In this document: one piece after another, positions 1 to 8,912 of the stretch
Position numbering within the stretch: the first letter of the stretch is position 1
How the letters are laid out: every line of letters begins with the position of its first letter
Origin: Parachlorella kessleri
Taxonomy: Eukaryota > Chlorophyta > Trebouxiophyceae > Chlorellales > Chlorellaceae
Assembly: GCA_001598975.1 (NCBI GenBank)
Contig: BBXU01001579.1
Coordinates: 1-15,490, forward strand
Length of the DNA: 15,490 nucleotides
Direction: 5' to 3'
Notes under the pieces: generated by a model
What the model saw: only the letters and a program-made list of their open reading frames with translations
What the model was told of the DNA's origin: nothing
Database searches by the model: none
Made by a program: the position numbers and the translations under genes

Positions 1-1202
1 ATAAAGGCTCCAATAAAACAGCAGCGCGCAGCTGTGCCGTTTAGCTAGGGCTTTGGGCAGGTCGTGCTTGGCATTGCGTGCTCTGATTACTTTAGCATCT
101 GAGTACAGTCCAGGAACACAGGCAAGGCCAGAAGTGGGACTGATGTGGGGCTCCGTGGACTTGATGTGGACTTGATGTTTCCCTTACATCTTACGTCAAG
201 GCGTACAACAGCTGATACTGCGCTTTTGACTGCTAGTGACTCAGAAACCACACCCCAGGTACCCCACACTGGTCACCCAGGTGCAAAACCAGCACTGGTT
301 GTACAAGCGACTAACGGAACCGGGTACAGCATCTGCACCTGAGCGGCCTGTCAAAGGGGTTTGACACCACCTTTCCCCAGAGTAGCGGTACGAGTTGGTG
401 ATGGGCTGGATCAGCCCAGCAGCTCAGGTGGGCCATTGATGAAGGGTGTTGTCGGCAAGGGTTGTCACCTCAGAGAGTTGGTTCCTGGACTTGTTGTGAC
501 TTATTAGCTAAACCTAAGACACAAATTGGGTGCCATTGTGCGCAGTGCTGATGTTCTTTGTTTGCGGTTGTACACTTTGCAGAAGCACGGCTTGGTTTGT
601 GCATATGCCACTGGCTTTGAAGGTGCCTTAACCGTTGCTATGTGTGTTTGCCACCAAGCTAGGATGGCAGTACTATGCAAGGCAGGGCATTACGGGGCAA
701 ACGCGGTTTCGTACCGGCAGTACCGTGATGACAAGTGTGCAGCGGTACCGGGATCCCTGCCCTTCAGAAGCCTGGAACTTGCTGCAGTATTATGGTTTAT
801 GCCATACATGCGGCTCCTTGGCAGTGAAAGGGTTTCTGCTCTTCCGACTTGACTACCTGGTAAAGCCTGCCTAGAGGTGAGGTGCGTGCGTCCCAGGGTG
901 TGATTGAGCCGAACGAGACATCGAGGGTGGCACACAGAGTCACCACCTCCTGGGCTTTGCTTGGACCTGTGTACTGCAGTGCACACTTGCCACAGCGGTA
1001 TTGTTTGGTGCCAGCCTGCCTCCATTGCCTGTTGGCCCCTGTTCACACGCTCTGCGCCAGACATGTGGCAGGGATTAGGCAAAGGGGGCAGCCCCCCTGG
1101 GCACCTGCAGGCTGAGCTTTTGGGCCGTGGGGTCCAGCTGGGTGTAGAGCCTCACAAGACTGACACGCTATTCATGCTGTGCCAGTCCAGGAGAGTGTCC
1201 AG
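1..1202 (+). repeat. 5' flank of tandem copy A (duplicated, no firm gene)
   Basis: I see no convincing gene here. From roughly position 60 onward the stretch aligns, with gaps, to the flank of the second copy (about 4750-5939). Recognisable paired islands are GAGCGGCCTGTCA (near 340 and 5060), GCATATGCCACTGGCTTTG (near 601 and 5323), the 44-base identical block at 696-739, AAGCCTGGAACTTGCTGC (near 769 and 5503), and a GTCACCACCTCCTG...TGCTTGGAC island (near 939 and 5667). It probably holds the promoter and 5' UTR of the gene starting at 1203, possibly with an unrecognised upstream exon. Open frames are short and not conserved along their length between the copies, so I do not call them coding. 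The left edge of the duplication may lie outside the window. Confidence 0.7.
696..739 (+). promoter_or_regulatory. 44-base block identical in both duplicated flanks (copy A)
   Basis: Positions 696-739 match 5423-5466 base for base, while the surrounding flank is far more diverged. The block contains two GTACCG units about ten bases apart, and a GCGGTACCGG follows a few bases downstream. It lies about 460 bases upstream of the proposed start codon. It could be a conserved cis-element, part of a conserved 5' UTR, a gene-conversion tract or a piece of a dispersed repeat. The sequence identity is directly seen; the regulatory role is inference. Confidence 0.45.
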
Positions 1203-2719
1203 ATGGGGCAAACCGTAGCCAAGATCGCTGTGGGGTTGCCATTAATCTGGTACAACGGACCCAGCTCCCACCAGGCAGCGCTGAAGACTCTGCAGGACAA
1301 TGGTTTGACCACAGATTATAACCAGGTTAACGCCTTCTTACTCCAACCCCAGCTGTCTCCGGTGCTTAACAGCGTGCCTTTCAATATTGACTCGGAGAAG
1401 AGGACCTTTGTCCTCCGCTTCGACGGTTTTGACCCGAACAACGTTGATACAAGCTCCGACCACTGGTACGATCAGGTAGGTTGTGTGTGTGATGCACCCT
1501 GCACTCCTCTTCCACATTTATTTAGGAGTGTGAACTGGAATGTGTGGCTTCGTTGCACTGGTGATGGTGGCAGGGGGGTTCCAGACTGGGTGATTGTTGT
1601 TCCCTGTCAGGCCTGGGTGTGAGGTATGGGTTGATGGTTGGCCTGGGGGTGTCGTGAGGCGCTGTGTGGCTTCGTTATGTTAGGCAGTGGGTGGGCTTTC
1701 TCTGTGGCATGGTTTATTCTTCCTTCTAAGAGTGCTGTGCAGTACTGATTAAAAAATGGTCCCAGGTAAGCATATCATTTCACAGTTTCCCCTTGACGGC
1801 AAGGCCCTCTATTTCCATGCAGATCATCGGCGACTATGCCGGTGGCGACTTTTATCTTGGACTCTACAACAAGGTTCAACTTGACCTCAAGACCCTGACA
1901 CTCGGACTGCCCTGTCAGCCACAAGCATATACTGGCAGCCTGTTGACCGTCAGCCTTAATGTCAATGGTCAGGGTCCCGGCCTCCACCGTATTGACTACC
2001 TCTTGTCCTATGAGAATTGCATTGGCCCGTGAGTAAGATGCGCCCTCAGTGTGCCATGGCCGTGCGCTCAGAGTTGTGTGTGCCCTCTTTGTCTTGCACC
2101 ATGCTGCCGTGTCGGCACATATAGACATTCTGACTTGAAGGCATGAAAATCTGGTGGCAGGCATGCTGATGGGCAGGTTCGCTTGCAATGTCCAGGGCTG
2201 ACGGTTCCGCCGACCGGCCCAACCGGCTGCTAATTGCTGGCATTATCCGAGCAGTGGACACGAGCCGCCTGGTGCCTGACAACATGGAAACTATCTATGA
2301 TGTAAGCATGTCAGCCTGCATGGAAGAACATGTCGTACATGTGCTCAGGTGTAGCTCATTTGAGGCTATGACTGTCTTACGTAAGCAAGGCTGTCCTGCA
2401 CTACTCATGACTGTGCTATGGCAGCATGGAGGGTGGCGGCGCCTGCCAAAGCAGCTAGGTGGTGCTCTCGGCGCTGTGAGGCTAGTAGATGAGTAGGAGA
2501 GGCTACACAGAAACATTATTAGTTGCAAAAAGTAGCTTCCTTGGCTGTGTCTTGCCAAGAACATAGCTTGTGCCTAAGCACTGCTCTTTGCGTTTGCCTG
2601 TGCAGAGGACTTATCGCGTTGCTGAGGCATATGCCGACCCAATCGATGCAGGAGTGTTCCCTCCTATCAAGCAGGTTTTCCAGCAGAACTTCGGAAGCAC
2701 TTTCAGGTTTCCAAAGTGA
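1203..2719 (+). CDS. Hypothetical protein, tandem copy A (four exons, 232 aa)
   Basis: I do not recognise the family and assign no function. Proposed exons are 1203-1475, 1823-2028, 2196-2301 and 2606-2719, with introns of 347, 167 and 304 bases. All introns are GT-AG and the phases are 0, 2, 0. The model is supported by its paralogue at 5940-7515, which has the same intron positions and phases. Shared blocks are GPSSHQA (residues 19-25), PVLNSVPFNIDSEKR (53-67), YTGSLLT and RIDY in exon 2, and RAVDTSRLVPDNMETIYDRTYR (178-199). The C-terminal motif is FQQNFGSTFRF. I see no signal peptide, membrane segment, cysteine cluster or low-complexity region, so the protein looks soluble. The start is the conserved MGQ; an in-frame ATG eight codons upstream (1179) lacks a counterpart in the other copy. 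Gly2 with Ala6 would suit N-myristoylation (inference). Both starts are preceded directly by AG, so an upstream exon is possible. Confidence 0.8.
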
Positions 2720-3091
2720 AGGGTTGGCAGGCGTTCCAGTGCTTTCGTGTATATAGACATGGTAGGTGACGGAGAGTGTGTGGCTCGTTGGACATGCTGG
2801 TATTATTTGGGTAGCACTATCAATCTATGATGGTCGTGGCAAACATGCCTCGACAGGCTCTTTGTTGAAGCCACTGGGACGTCGGTGCTGCAGGTCTCTT
2901 GCTTTCATCAACTCTCACCCTGGTAGGTGGTTTTTCCCCGGGGCATAAGGCAGGTTGCATGCAAATTGTTCTGCACATGCCCTGTGCAAGGCTTCGCAGC
3001 TTTGGTGCACTCTCGCCTGCTTGACTAGGCATGGCTTGCTCTGGCGAGCCGGTCTTCCCGTGCGCTGCCATAGCCGCGGGCGCGCATAGCT

Positions 3092-3096
3092 TGTAA
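3092..3096 (+). terminator. TGTAA polyadenylation signal candidate, copy A
   Basis: TGTAA is the usual polyadenylation signal in chlorophyte nuclear genes. This is the first one I find after the stop at 2719, about 370 bases downstream, giving a plausible long 3' UTR. The motif is only five bases long, so chance occurrence is possible. Confidence 0.4.
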
Positions 3097-4740
3097 GGAG
3101 TCGCGTTGTACTCAAGATGAGGCGAACCCATGCATATTATCTCCAGCTTTTGTCTGCCCCCTAGAATCCCTGTTTTGGTTTAAGTGTGGTGGCAAACACC
3201 GGTATAAATTTGGCTTTTGGTCCTCTTCTGCGCTGTGCTCGATTGATCCTGCCCATATCTACATACTGGTTGATTTGTGATGGTGATGGTGACAGGCAGT
3301 GCACCCTGCAGATTGCCTGCCTGCTTCTTGCTCTTGACCTGTTTTCCAAGGTTGCCTTCCAATGAGGTCTCTGCATGCTTTGCCGTTGAGGGCTCAAGAG
3401 TGTACACAAGAACATATACATGTACCATCCTCCTGCAGAACTGGCTAAGTGCTACTAAGGGCGTCTCCTCAGGCACCCTTCTGATTTGGCTTGCCTGTGG
3501 GGCAGCACATCCCACAGCACCACCCATGCCACAGTTTCGACAGTGCCTTAGAAACCTGCCAGGCTGGGTGTAGTATTTGCTGCTAGCACTAGATTGCTCT
3601 GCACTGTTGTCACACAAGCAGGCAGCCCGCCCCGTCCACCAAGCCAGACCTCACATGGACTGCAAAGCTCACAGAAGCCTCAGCAAGCAAAAGCTCAACC
3701 CATCCCCTGAACTTAGGCTCGCATGGCCTTCTTAGCCTGTCATACTCAACACGCAGAGCTGCGGCAGCGCTCCCATCCACCTCTTACTGCTCTTGCAACT
3801 ACCTTCAACAAACAACTGCAGCCTAGCCGACTTCTTCATATCTCAGGACTGGCCATGCTGCATCGACATCCAGCATCATCTGGCCTGGACACCTGGACCT
3901 ACAATGGCTCACGCAGGATCCTTCCCTGCTTGCCATAGGTAATGATATTGATACCAGCCTCCTGCACAGCCAAATCCCTGCCTTGCCAGCTGCTTGTCAC
4001 CTTGTCACGGGGGCCGGTCTCAATAATGTTGGTATTTGCTGCTCCACTGCATGTGCTCTGGTTCGTCCTCTCTCCTCCATTCATGTTCCTCGCCTTCTCC
4101 CAAGGCTAATGCATTATATGGGCACCAAAGGTACGCCTCTCACTCTGGCGACCCTCAAACGACCCTCAAACCCTGCAACTCCTCGCCTGCGTAGCCTGCG
4201 GTCCCCTTTCTTCTAGCCATGCCCGGCTGGCAGGCTGTACCTACTCTGCTCGCCATTTAAGCAAATTTGCCCCTTGACGCTGCTTCTGCCCTGGTAAACA
4301 CTTACTATCTTTTGGGCAACGCCCCTGTACCCTACTGCCCCTAATGCAGTTCAGCTTCGCTGGCTGCCCCAGTGGCCTTGGTTTGTCTCAGAAAAGGACT
4401 TACTGGCTCAAAACGCAGGCAAGCCCCAGAGCATGACTGCAACCTGCCCTGTGAGCGCGGTTCGCAGCCCTGTAACTCTTCTCTCTTTTCACACTGCGCG
4501 TCACCAGGAACGACAGACGGACCTGGCAGCGTGCAGCCGGGAACACCTCTCTAGCATCCCACGAAGTGAGCCGCTTCCCTTGTCACAGTTCTGTTTTCAT
4601 TTGAATTTTCCAGCTTAGCTCCTGTCCAGCTTAGAAGAGGAAAGACTGCTGACCACTATGTGGCAGTGTGTCTTCCACCCTGGTGGAGATGACACCCGCT
4701 GACCATAAGCTTGGCCAAGGGTTCGAACCGGATTGAACCG
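3097..4740. other. Region between the duplicated copies, no firm gene
   Basis: Nothing here resembles the duplicated gene. From about 3620 to 4620 the plus strand is C-rich, so the minus strand is G-rich, which matches the sense strand of the firm genes in this window. This suggests, weakly, a transcription unit or old insertion on the minus strand. Open frames on either strand are short, and I recognise no reverse transcriptase, transposase or integrase motif. One exon-like minus-strand segment is listed separately. Confidence 0.5.
3913..4105 (-). other. Possible minus-strand coding exon
   Basis: Reading the minus strand, an AG acceptor (ATGCATTAG) ends at 4106 and a good donor (GTGAGC) begins at 3912. 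They bracket a 193-base open stretch. Its frame includes the segment NTNIIETGPRDKVTSSW and continues with a mixed, non-repetitive composition ending near NIITYGKQGRIL. I recognise no family. A possible first exon lies upstream on the same strand: a 33-codon frame starting MASRVGTACQPGM at 4256, but it has no clear donor in frame. Without homology or transcripts this could be chance. Confidence 0.18.
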
Positions 4741-5939
4741 GTTCCAAAGGTCTCGGTGCTTTGCGTGCTGTGCGCACCAGTAGTGGGCCCCATAGCCCCC
4801 TGGGTTAGCCTTCTTTCGGTTTTGCTTGCGTGACAGGCCAAGAGTAAGCAGTTGGACTGATGTCCAGGCAGGGGGCTCCACGAAGCTTGACGTTTCCTTT
4901 CCATGGTCTCGTCAAGGTGGCAACCTACTAGTTCTGCTCTTGCGCTGCTAGTGTTACAAGTGCCCCAGACCGATCACTCATGTGACCCCAGGGGTGCTGC
5001 ACTGCTGGTTGTGCAAACAACTGGCAGAAGTGAGTATCGCACCTGCTCATGCACCTGCTGAGCGGCCTGTCATGGTCTCTGATGACACCTTTTCCAAAGG
5101 CGCGCTACACAGTTGAAGACGGGATGTTCCAGGGGCTCAGGCCACCTACAGGTGGGCCTACGATGTTATGTTGGCAGGTTTACATGTATGCCAACTTGTT
5201 GTGGCTTTGTTGCTAGACCATTCTTGGCAGGACTTGGGTGCCATCCTGCAGCAGTGACCACTGTGTCACCAGTGATGTGCTCTTGGCATCTGTACACCCT
5301 CACAGATGCACAGCTTGTGTGTGCATATGCCACTGGCTTTGCAGGTGCTGCAACTCTTGATGTGCTTTGGCGGTTGTCACCAGACTAGGACTGCAGTACT
5401 ATGCAGGGCAAGGGCAATACAAGGCAAACGCGGTTTCGTACCGGCAGTACCGTGATGACAAGTGTGATGCGGTACCGGTACCGTGTTCCCAGCCCTTCAT
5501 AAGCCTGGAACTTGCTGCTAACCCACTGTGTGTGCTCTAGGCTGGGTAACCGTGGGCAGCGTAGGGTCTCAGCTCTGGCAACTTGATCACCTGACTAAGC
5601 AAGCGTGAAGGTGAGACATGGTAGTGGATGTGCACACACTAGTCACATCACTGGCTGGCACGTAGGGTCACCACCTCCTGTGCTGTGCTTGGACTTGTAG
5701 GCAGCAGTTTGGCTTGTTAATTGGTGCCAGCCTGTTTCACCTGGTGTCCCACGTGGTCCGGTCTCTGGGTATGTGCTGTAGTTCTTGCCAGATCTAGGAC
5801 GCCTCTTTATGGAGGGGCAGCCCTGTGCCTACTCTTTAGACAGGGTGCAGGTCCACCCCACAGGCCGCAATCAGGCACCTGTGCTCTGCTGAGCAACCCT
5901 CTTGTGCCCGCTGTTGCTCTCAGTGCAGGCCGTGCCAAG
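4741..5939 (+). repeat. 5' flank of tandem copy B (duplicated, no firm gene)
   Basis: This is the counterpart of the 1-1202 flank, displaced by about 4.73 kb. The order of the conserved islands is the same, with small insertions and deletions between them. The left edge of the similarity is near 4750, just after a GGTTCGAACC palindrome. It presumably carries the promoter and 5' UTR of the gene at 5940. A long frame open upstream of that gene's ATG (from 5721) has no equivalent in copy A and is not taken as coding. Confidence 0.7.
5423..5483 (+). promoter_or_regulatory. 44-base conserved block plus GGTACC palindrome (copy B)
   Basis: Positions 5423-5466 are identical to 696-739. In this copy the block is followed by GGTACCGGTACC at 5471-5482, a perfect 12-base palindrome; copy A has only GCGGTACCGGGATCC at the same place. 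Together with the GTACCG units inside the block this makes a small cluster of TACCG motifs about 460-500 bases upstream of the start codon. A protein-binding site is one possible reading. Confidence 0.4.
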
Positions 5940-7515
5940 ATGGGGCAAGCAGTGTCAATGGTTATGGTAGCTCAGCTGGTGTTTGACGGGCCTTCGTCCC
6001 ACCAGGCCCTGCTGGACAAGCTGCAGCAGGATGGCAAGACTCATGAGCAGCAGGAAGTGCATGATTTCATGTTCAACCCCCAGCTGCCCCCGGTGCTCAA
6101 CAGCGTGCCCTTCAACATAGACTCGGAGAAGAGGAGCATCTTCATTCAGTATCAGGGATTCGGTCCAGGGTTCAACCCGGACAAAGTACTCAACGGCATA
6201 CTCACCCCGGTGTGTCCACTGTGCGAGCCACCTGCCTGCTTTGCAGCTGATATGCCAATCGCAGGGTGTTGCAGCTTGGGTGCATCCTTTGGGTACCACT
6301 TTGGGGTTCTGTTTGCAGGATGACAGAGGCCTCACACAGTCTCTCTTGCTGCTCAGACCCTTGTGTGTTGCCCCTACCTGCAGTATGTTGGTACCTTTTC
6401 AAACAGCGCCTTCCTGAACGCTGTTGAAGCCAAAGTCAAAACAGACCTCACCCTCCTGTCCACTGGGGTTAACCCGGGTCCGTTCACCGGCAGCCTGCTG
6501 ACTGCCACCAACCAGGCTGGCATGTTCCGCATCGACTACTACCTGGCCGCCGAGCAAGTGACCCTTGCATCGTGAGTCATCGGCAGGCTGTGCATTCTTC
6601 CGAGGCAATGTAGTTGTCAATGCCTTGCCTGACCTCCTTGGCTAGTCGTACGACCACGCGTGTTTCTTTTCTCCCCACCTAGGAAGGGTGGCTGGTGTTG
6701 CATACAAGGCGCCCGAGGGGTAGGCCAGTCAGGTCTTAGGTTCACTGGACTCGCTGAGGGCTTGCTGGTACCTGGAGAGCTGCTCAGCATGTCCCCGCGA
6801 TGAACTTAGGACGTCGGGGTGTGGAGAGCTTAGGGAAATCACTGGCCACGCTGCTGTTGATGGCTGTTGTGCCTGTTCATCGCGCAGGGGTCAGAGCGTT
6901 AATGGGTTAACAGTCGCAGCTATCGTCCGAGCAGTGGACACAACCCGCCTGGTGCCTGCCAACATGGAGACTATCTACGATGTGAGTCGGCTAAGACATA
7001 TGTGGCAGGGAAGTTGCTTGTAGCTAAAGCCGACTGCCTTGGGGCGCGGCTTCATGCGGGGCGTGTATGTATATGGTGGGAAGGATGGGTTGCAAGAGTG
7101 GTTGAACAGGGCTGACAGCATAGTGTGCACTTCTCAGCTGCTGGAACCCTATCCATGCCTTCCATAGTTTGGGCTCCCAAGGGCCAGGCCACGGTCTTTC
7201 CATGGTCCTTGTGATGGTTAGTACGAAAGCGAATGAGGATGCACACTCACGGCGGGAGGTGGGCTATGCTTGCCGTGGTCGTGAGTACCTGCATTACTGA
7301 ATTATTTTGCAGAACAGTATGGGTGGGATTCACACCCTCCCATTGACACTCAATGCAGCATGCACGGTCTGTTGGCACAAGCCAAGCACCTTCTGTTTGC
7401 TGTGCAGAGGACCTACCGTACCGTGGAGACATACTGGCCCGCCACCTACGTGGACCCTTCGATCCGGGCGACGTTCGAGCAGAACTTCCACACCACCTTC
7501 AGGTTCCAGGCGTGA
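5940..7515 (+). CDS. Hypothetical protein, tandem copy B (four exons, 219 aa)
   Basis: This is the paralogue of the gene at 1203-2719, function unknown. Proposed exons are 5940-6209, 6384-6571, 6888-6981 and 7408-7515, with introns of 174, 316 and 426 bases. They are GT-AG with phases 0, 2, 0, as in copy A. By eye about half the residues match copy A. The best matches are GPSSHQA (17-23), PVLNSVPFNIDSEKR (51-65, identical), FTGSLLT, RIDY, and RAVDTTRLVPANMETIYDRTYR (167-188). The C-terminal motif is FEQNFHTTFRF. The central part (about residues 66-110) and the start of exon 3 differ most. Codons here more often end in G or C than in copy A. Many differences in the conserved blocks fall at third codon positions, as expected for two genes under protein-level selection. 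The start MGQAVS has Gly2 and Ser6, a reasonable N-myristoylation context (inference). No signal peptide or membrane segment is seen. Confidence 0.82.
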
Positions 7516-7611
7516 GAATTTGTGGGCCTTGTCAGGGGGTACCATGGAGTGATGTTTTGGGTCCAACCCTTGGACGGACACCCAACGTGGCACCGCCTTG
7601 AGGCGGTACGC

Positions 7612-7616
7612 TGTAA
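7612..7616 (+). terminator. TGTAA polyadenylation signal, copy B
   Basis: TGTAA occurs 97 bases after the stop codon at 7513-7515 and is the first in the 3' flank. Distance and motif both fit chlorophyte nuclear genes. It supports both the gene's strand and the algal origin. Confidence 0.55.
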
Positions 7617-7647
7617 TACAAAACTAGCAGTTGTCCTGGTGCAACAG

Positions 7648-7667
7648 CTCCCTCTCTCTCTCTTTCT
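7648..7667. repeat. CT microsatellite
   Basis: A short pyrimidine run made mostly of CT units lies just beyond the end of the copy B transcript. Confidence 0.7.
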
Positions 7668-8311
7668 CGGTTTGCTCATGGGTTGTATTTGAGAAGGCGG
7701 TGCAACCTTTTCCTTCTGCGCTTTGTGAACCTATCGATTACATAGAGGATACTGGAGTTTTGGGTGCTGAACATCAGGGAGGGTGCTTCAGCGCCTCTTC
7801 TTTTCAAGCAGTCATGCTGTGCGCGCTGAACCATGTGAGGAATGACATAGCAGCGATACTATTCTCTGCACTCTAGGGTGTGGTGTCGATCTGTCCTGCC
7901 ATATACTATGTGTTGCTTCTGTGGTGCGGTAATGGCGCCTAGCCTGAGCAACACAGTGGGGAATTTTGCTTAGATAACCCCAAGCCTCTTTTGTATGCTC
8001 CTCAAGACCCCCTCTTTGTCTGTTGTCACCCTCGTATGTAAATCTCAAGCTTTGGCTCATCCTGGCAGGATGTGTCCTTGTGTCTGGCAGTGCTGCTGAC
8101 TATATACTGTTGAACCCAGATCTGCGTCACTCCATGATCCTCCAAGCTCAGCTGTAGCCTGGCCTATCAACCCATGCAACCTGCGTCCAGTAAAGTAGTT
8201 ACAAGAAGCCCACAGGTCCCTCATTAGCTCAACGCACACAGGAAACCAGCAAGTTGGCTTGCAAGTCGGGGGATGGCAATCCAGCACCTGCGAGGAAAAA
8301 AAAAGTTGAAG
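7668..8311. other. Intergenic stretch, no firm gene
   Basis: There is no recognisable gene. Two minus-strand open frames (8060-7812 and 8287-8057) abut and are of ordinary composition, but I recognise neither. A minus-strand TGTAA at 8203-8199 could serve a minus-strand transcript coming from higher coordinates. The plus strand becomes C-rich from about 8000 onward. Confidence 0.4.
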
Positions 8312-8339
8312 AGCTGAGAACGCTCAGCTTGTAGCTGAG
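8312..8339. repeat. Mutually exclusive hairpins AGCTGAG/CTCAGCT/AGCTGAG
   Basis: AGCTGAG (8312-8318), CTCAGCT (8323-8329) and AGCTGAG (8333-8339) follow one another with spacers AACG and TGT. The middle arm can pair perfectly with either neighbour, giving two alternative 7-bp hairpins. Function is unknown. Confidence 0.6.
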
Positions 8340-8391
8340 CTCTTAGCTGGGCGTAGCAGCCGGAGAAGTGGAGGCAGACTTAGACCGCAGC

Positions 8392-8435
8392 TCACATATA
8401 CACACCACCACCACCAATACCACCCACCCACACCG
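8392..8435. repeat. CA/CCA-rich simple sequence
   Basis: This is a low-complexity run built of CA and CCA units. The His/Thr-rich peptide read through it is a by-product of the repeat rather than a gene. Confidence 0.7.
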
Positions 8436-8574
8436 TGACACTGACCGGGGCCTGGGTCAGGTTGGTCTGGTCCACCCAAGACCTCCAACTCTCAGGGGAC
8501 ATAAGTGTCCACCGCAAGTTCAGGCTAAGTTGCTGGTGACAAGTAGTGGTGGTGGCCTAGTCGGCCACAAAAAA

Positions 8575-8605
8575 GGGGCGAAGCCCCCCAGAACGGCTTC
8601 GCCCC
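8575..8605. repeat. GC-rich inverted repeat, GGGGCGAAGCC / GGCTTCGCCCC
   Basis: Two perfect 11-base arms (8575-8585 and 8595-8605) are separated by nine bases. The left part, GGGGCGAAGCCCC (8575-8587), is itself a 5-bp stem with a GAA loop and is the exact reverse complement of 9364-9376. This is therefore a small family of repeats rather than a single hairpin. Similar GC-rich palindromes are known from volvocalean algae, mainly in organelle genomes (from memory). Confidence 0.75.
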
Positions 8606-8720
8606 AACCCTCCGCGCCACTAGGGGGTGCGATGTAGGTGTCGCCGCCTCTGCTCCTCGTCTCGAGAGGATCTCGTAGGAGAGGCATAGCAGGCGGGGCA
8701 TGCCAGAAGCAGAAGCAGTA

Positions 8721-8738
8721 GCACGCTCAACAGCGTGC
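8721..8738. repeat. Short perfect hairpin GCACGCT-CAAC-AGCGTGC
   Basis: This is a 7-bp perfect stem with a four-base loop. It lies just downstream of the minus-strand ORF that ends at 8757, so it could sit in that ORF's 3' UTR if the ORF is real. Confidence 0.5.
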
Positions 8739-8756
8739 AGAGTGCATGCCGCACCG

Positions 8757-8912
8757 TCATGCTGCTAGCACAGCCGCGCGATCGCTATTGAAGTGCATGA
8801 AATCCCACTTCAGTTCATCCTCATCCATATCCCTATCCATAAACGTGTCCCATTCCTCCCTCACTACCGCTTGCCAATCGGCCCAACCATTGCAGTCAAT
8901 CCAGTCGGCCAT
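8757..8912 (-). CDS. Small acidic, Trp-rich ORF (51 aa), possible last exon
   Basis: On the minus strand an ATG at 8912-8910 opens 51 codons ending in TGA at 8759-8757. The peptide begins MADWIDCNGWADWQAVV and has an acidic middle, DTFMDRDMDEDELKWDF. It contains five tryptophans and many Asp/Glu residues. This is not a simple-repeat translation, since the DNA is not periodic. An AG (ATAGCAG) lies directly before the ATG, so this could instead be the last exon of a longer minus-strand gene. A minus-strand TGTAA is found about 555 bases further on (8203-8199). I recognise no family. Confidence 0.3.
   Translation of the reverse strand: MADWIDCNGWADWQAVVREEWDTFMDRDMDEDELKWDFMHFNSDRAAVLAA

Noticed and set aside
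526..874. Plus-strand frames in the copy A flank, including LVCAYATGF, also seen in copy B (5113-5388)
   Set aside because: The peptide match only reflects a short nucleotide match; the frames diverge and close differently on either side, with no sign of codon-level selection.
4710..4750. GGTTCGAACC resembling a tRNA T-loop / B box
   Set aside because: On neither strand do the flanking bases form a 5-bp T-stem, and no acceptor or anticodon arm can be drawn. It is a short palindrome near the edge of the duplication.
5721..5939. 73 in-frame codons upstream of the copy B ATG as an N-terminal extension
   Set aside because: The frame is not open upstream of the ATG in copy A beyond 1179 and the sequence is not conserved, so the shared MGQ start is preferred.
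8368..8637. 89-codon plus-strand His/Thr-rich frame
   Set aside because: It is driven by the CA/CCA simple sequence and runs through the palindrome at 8575-8605.
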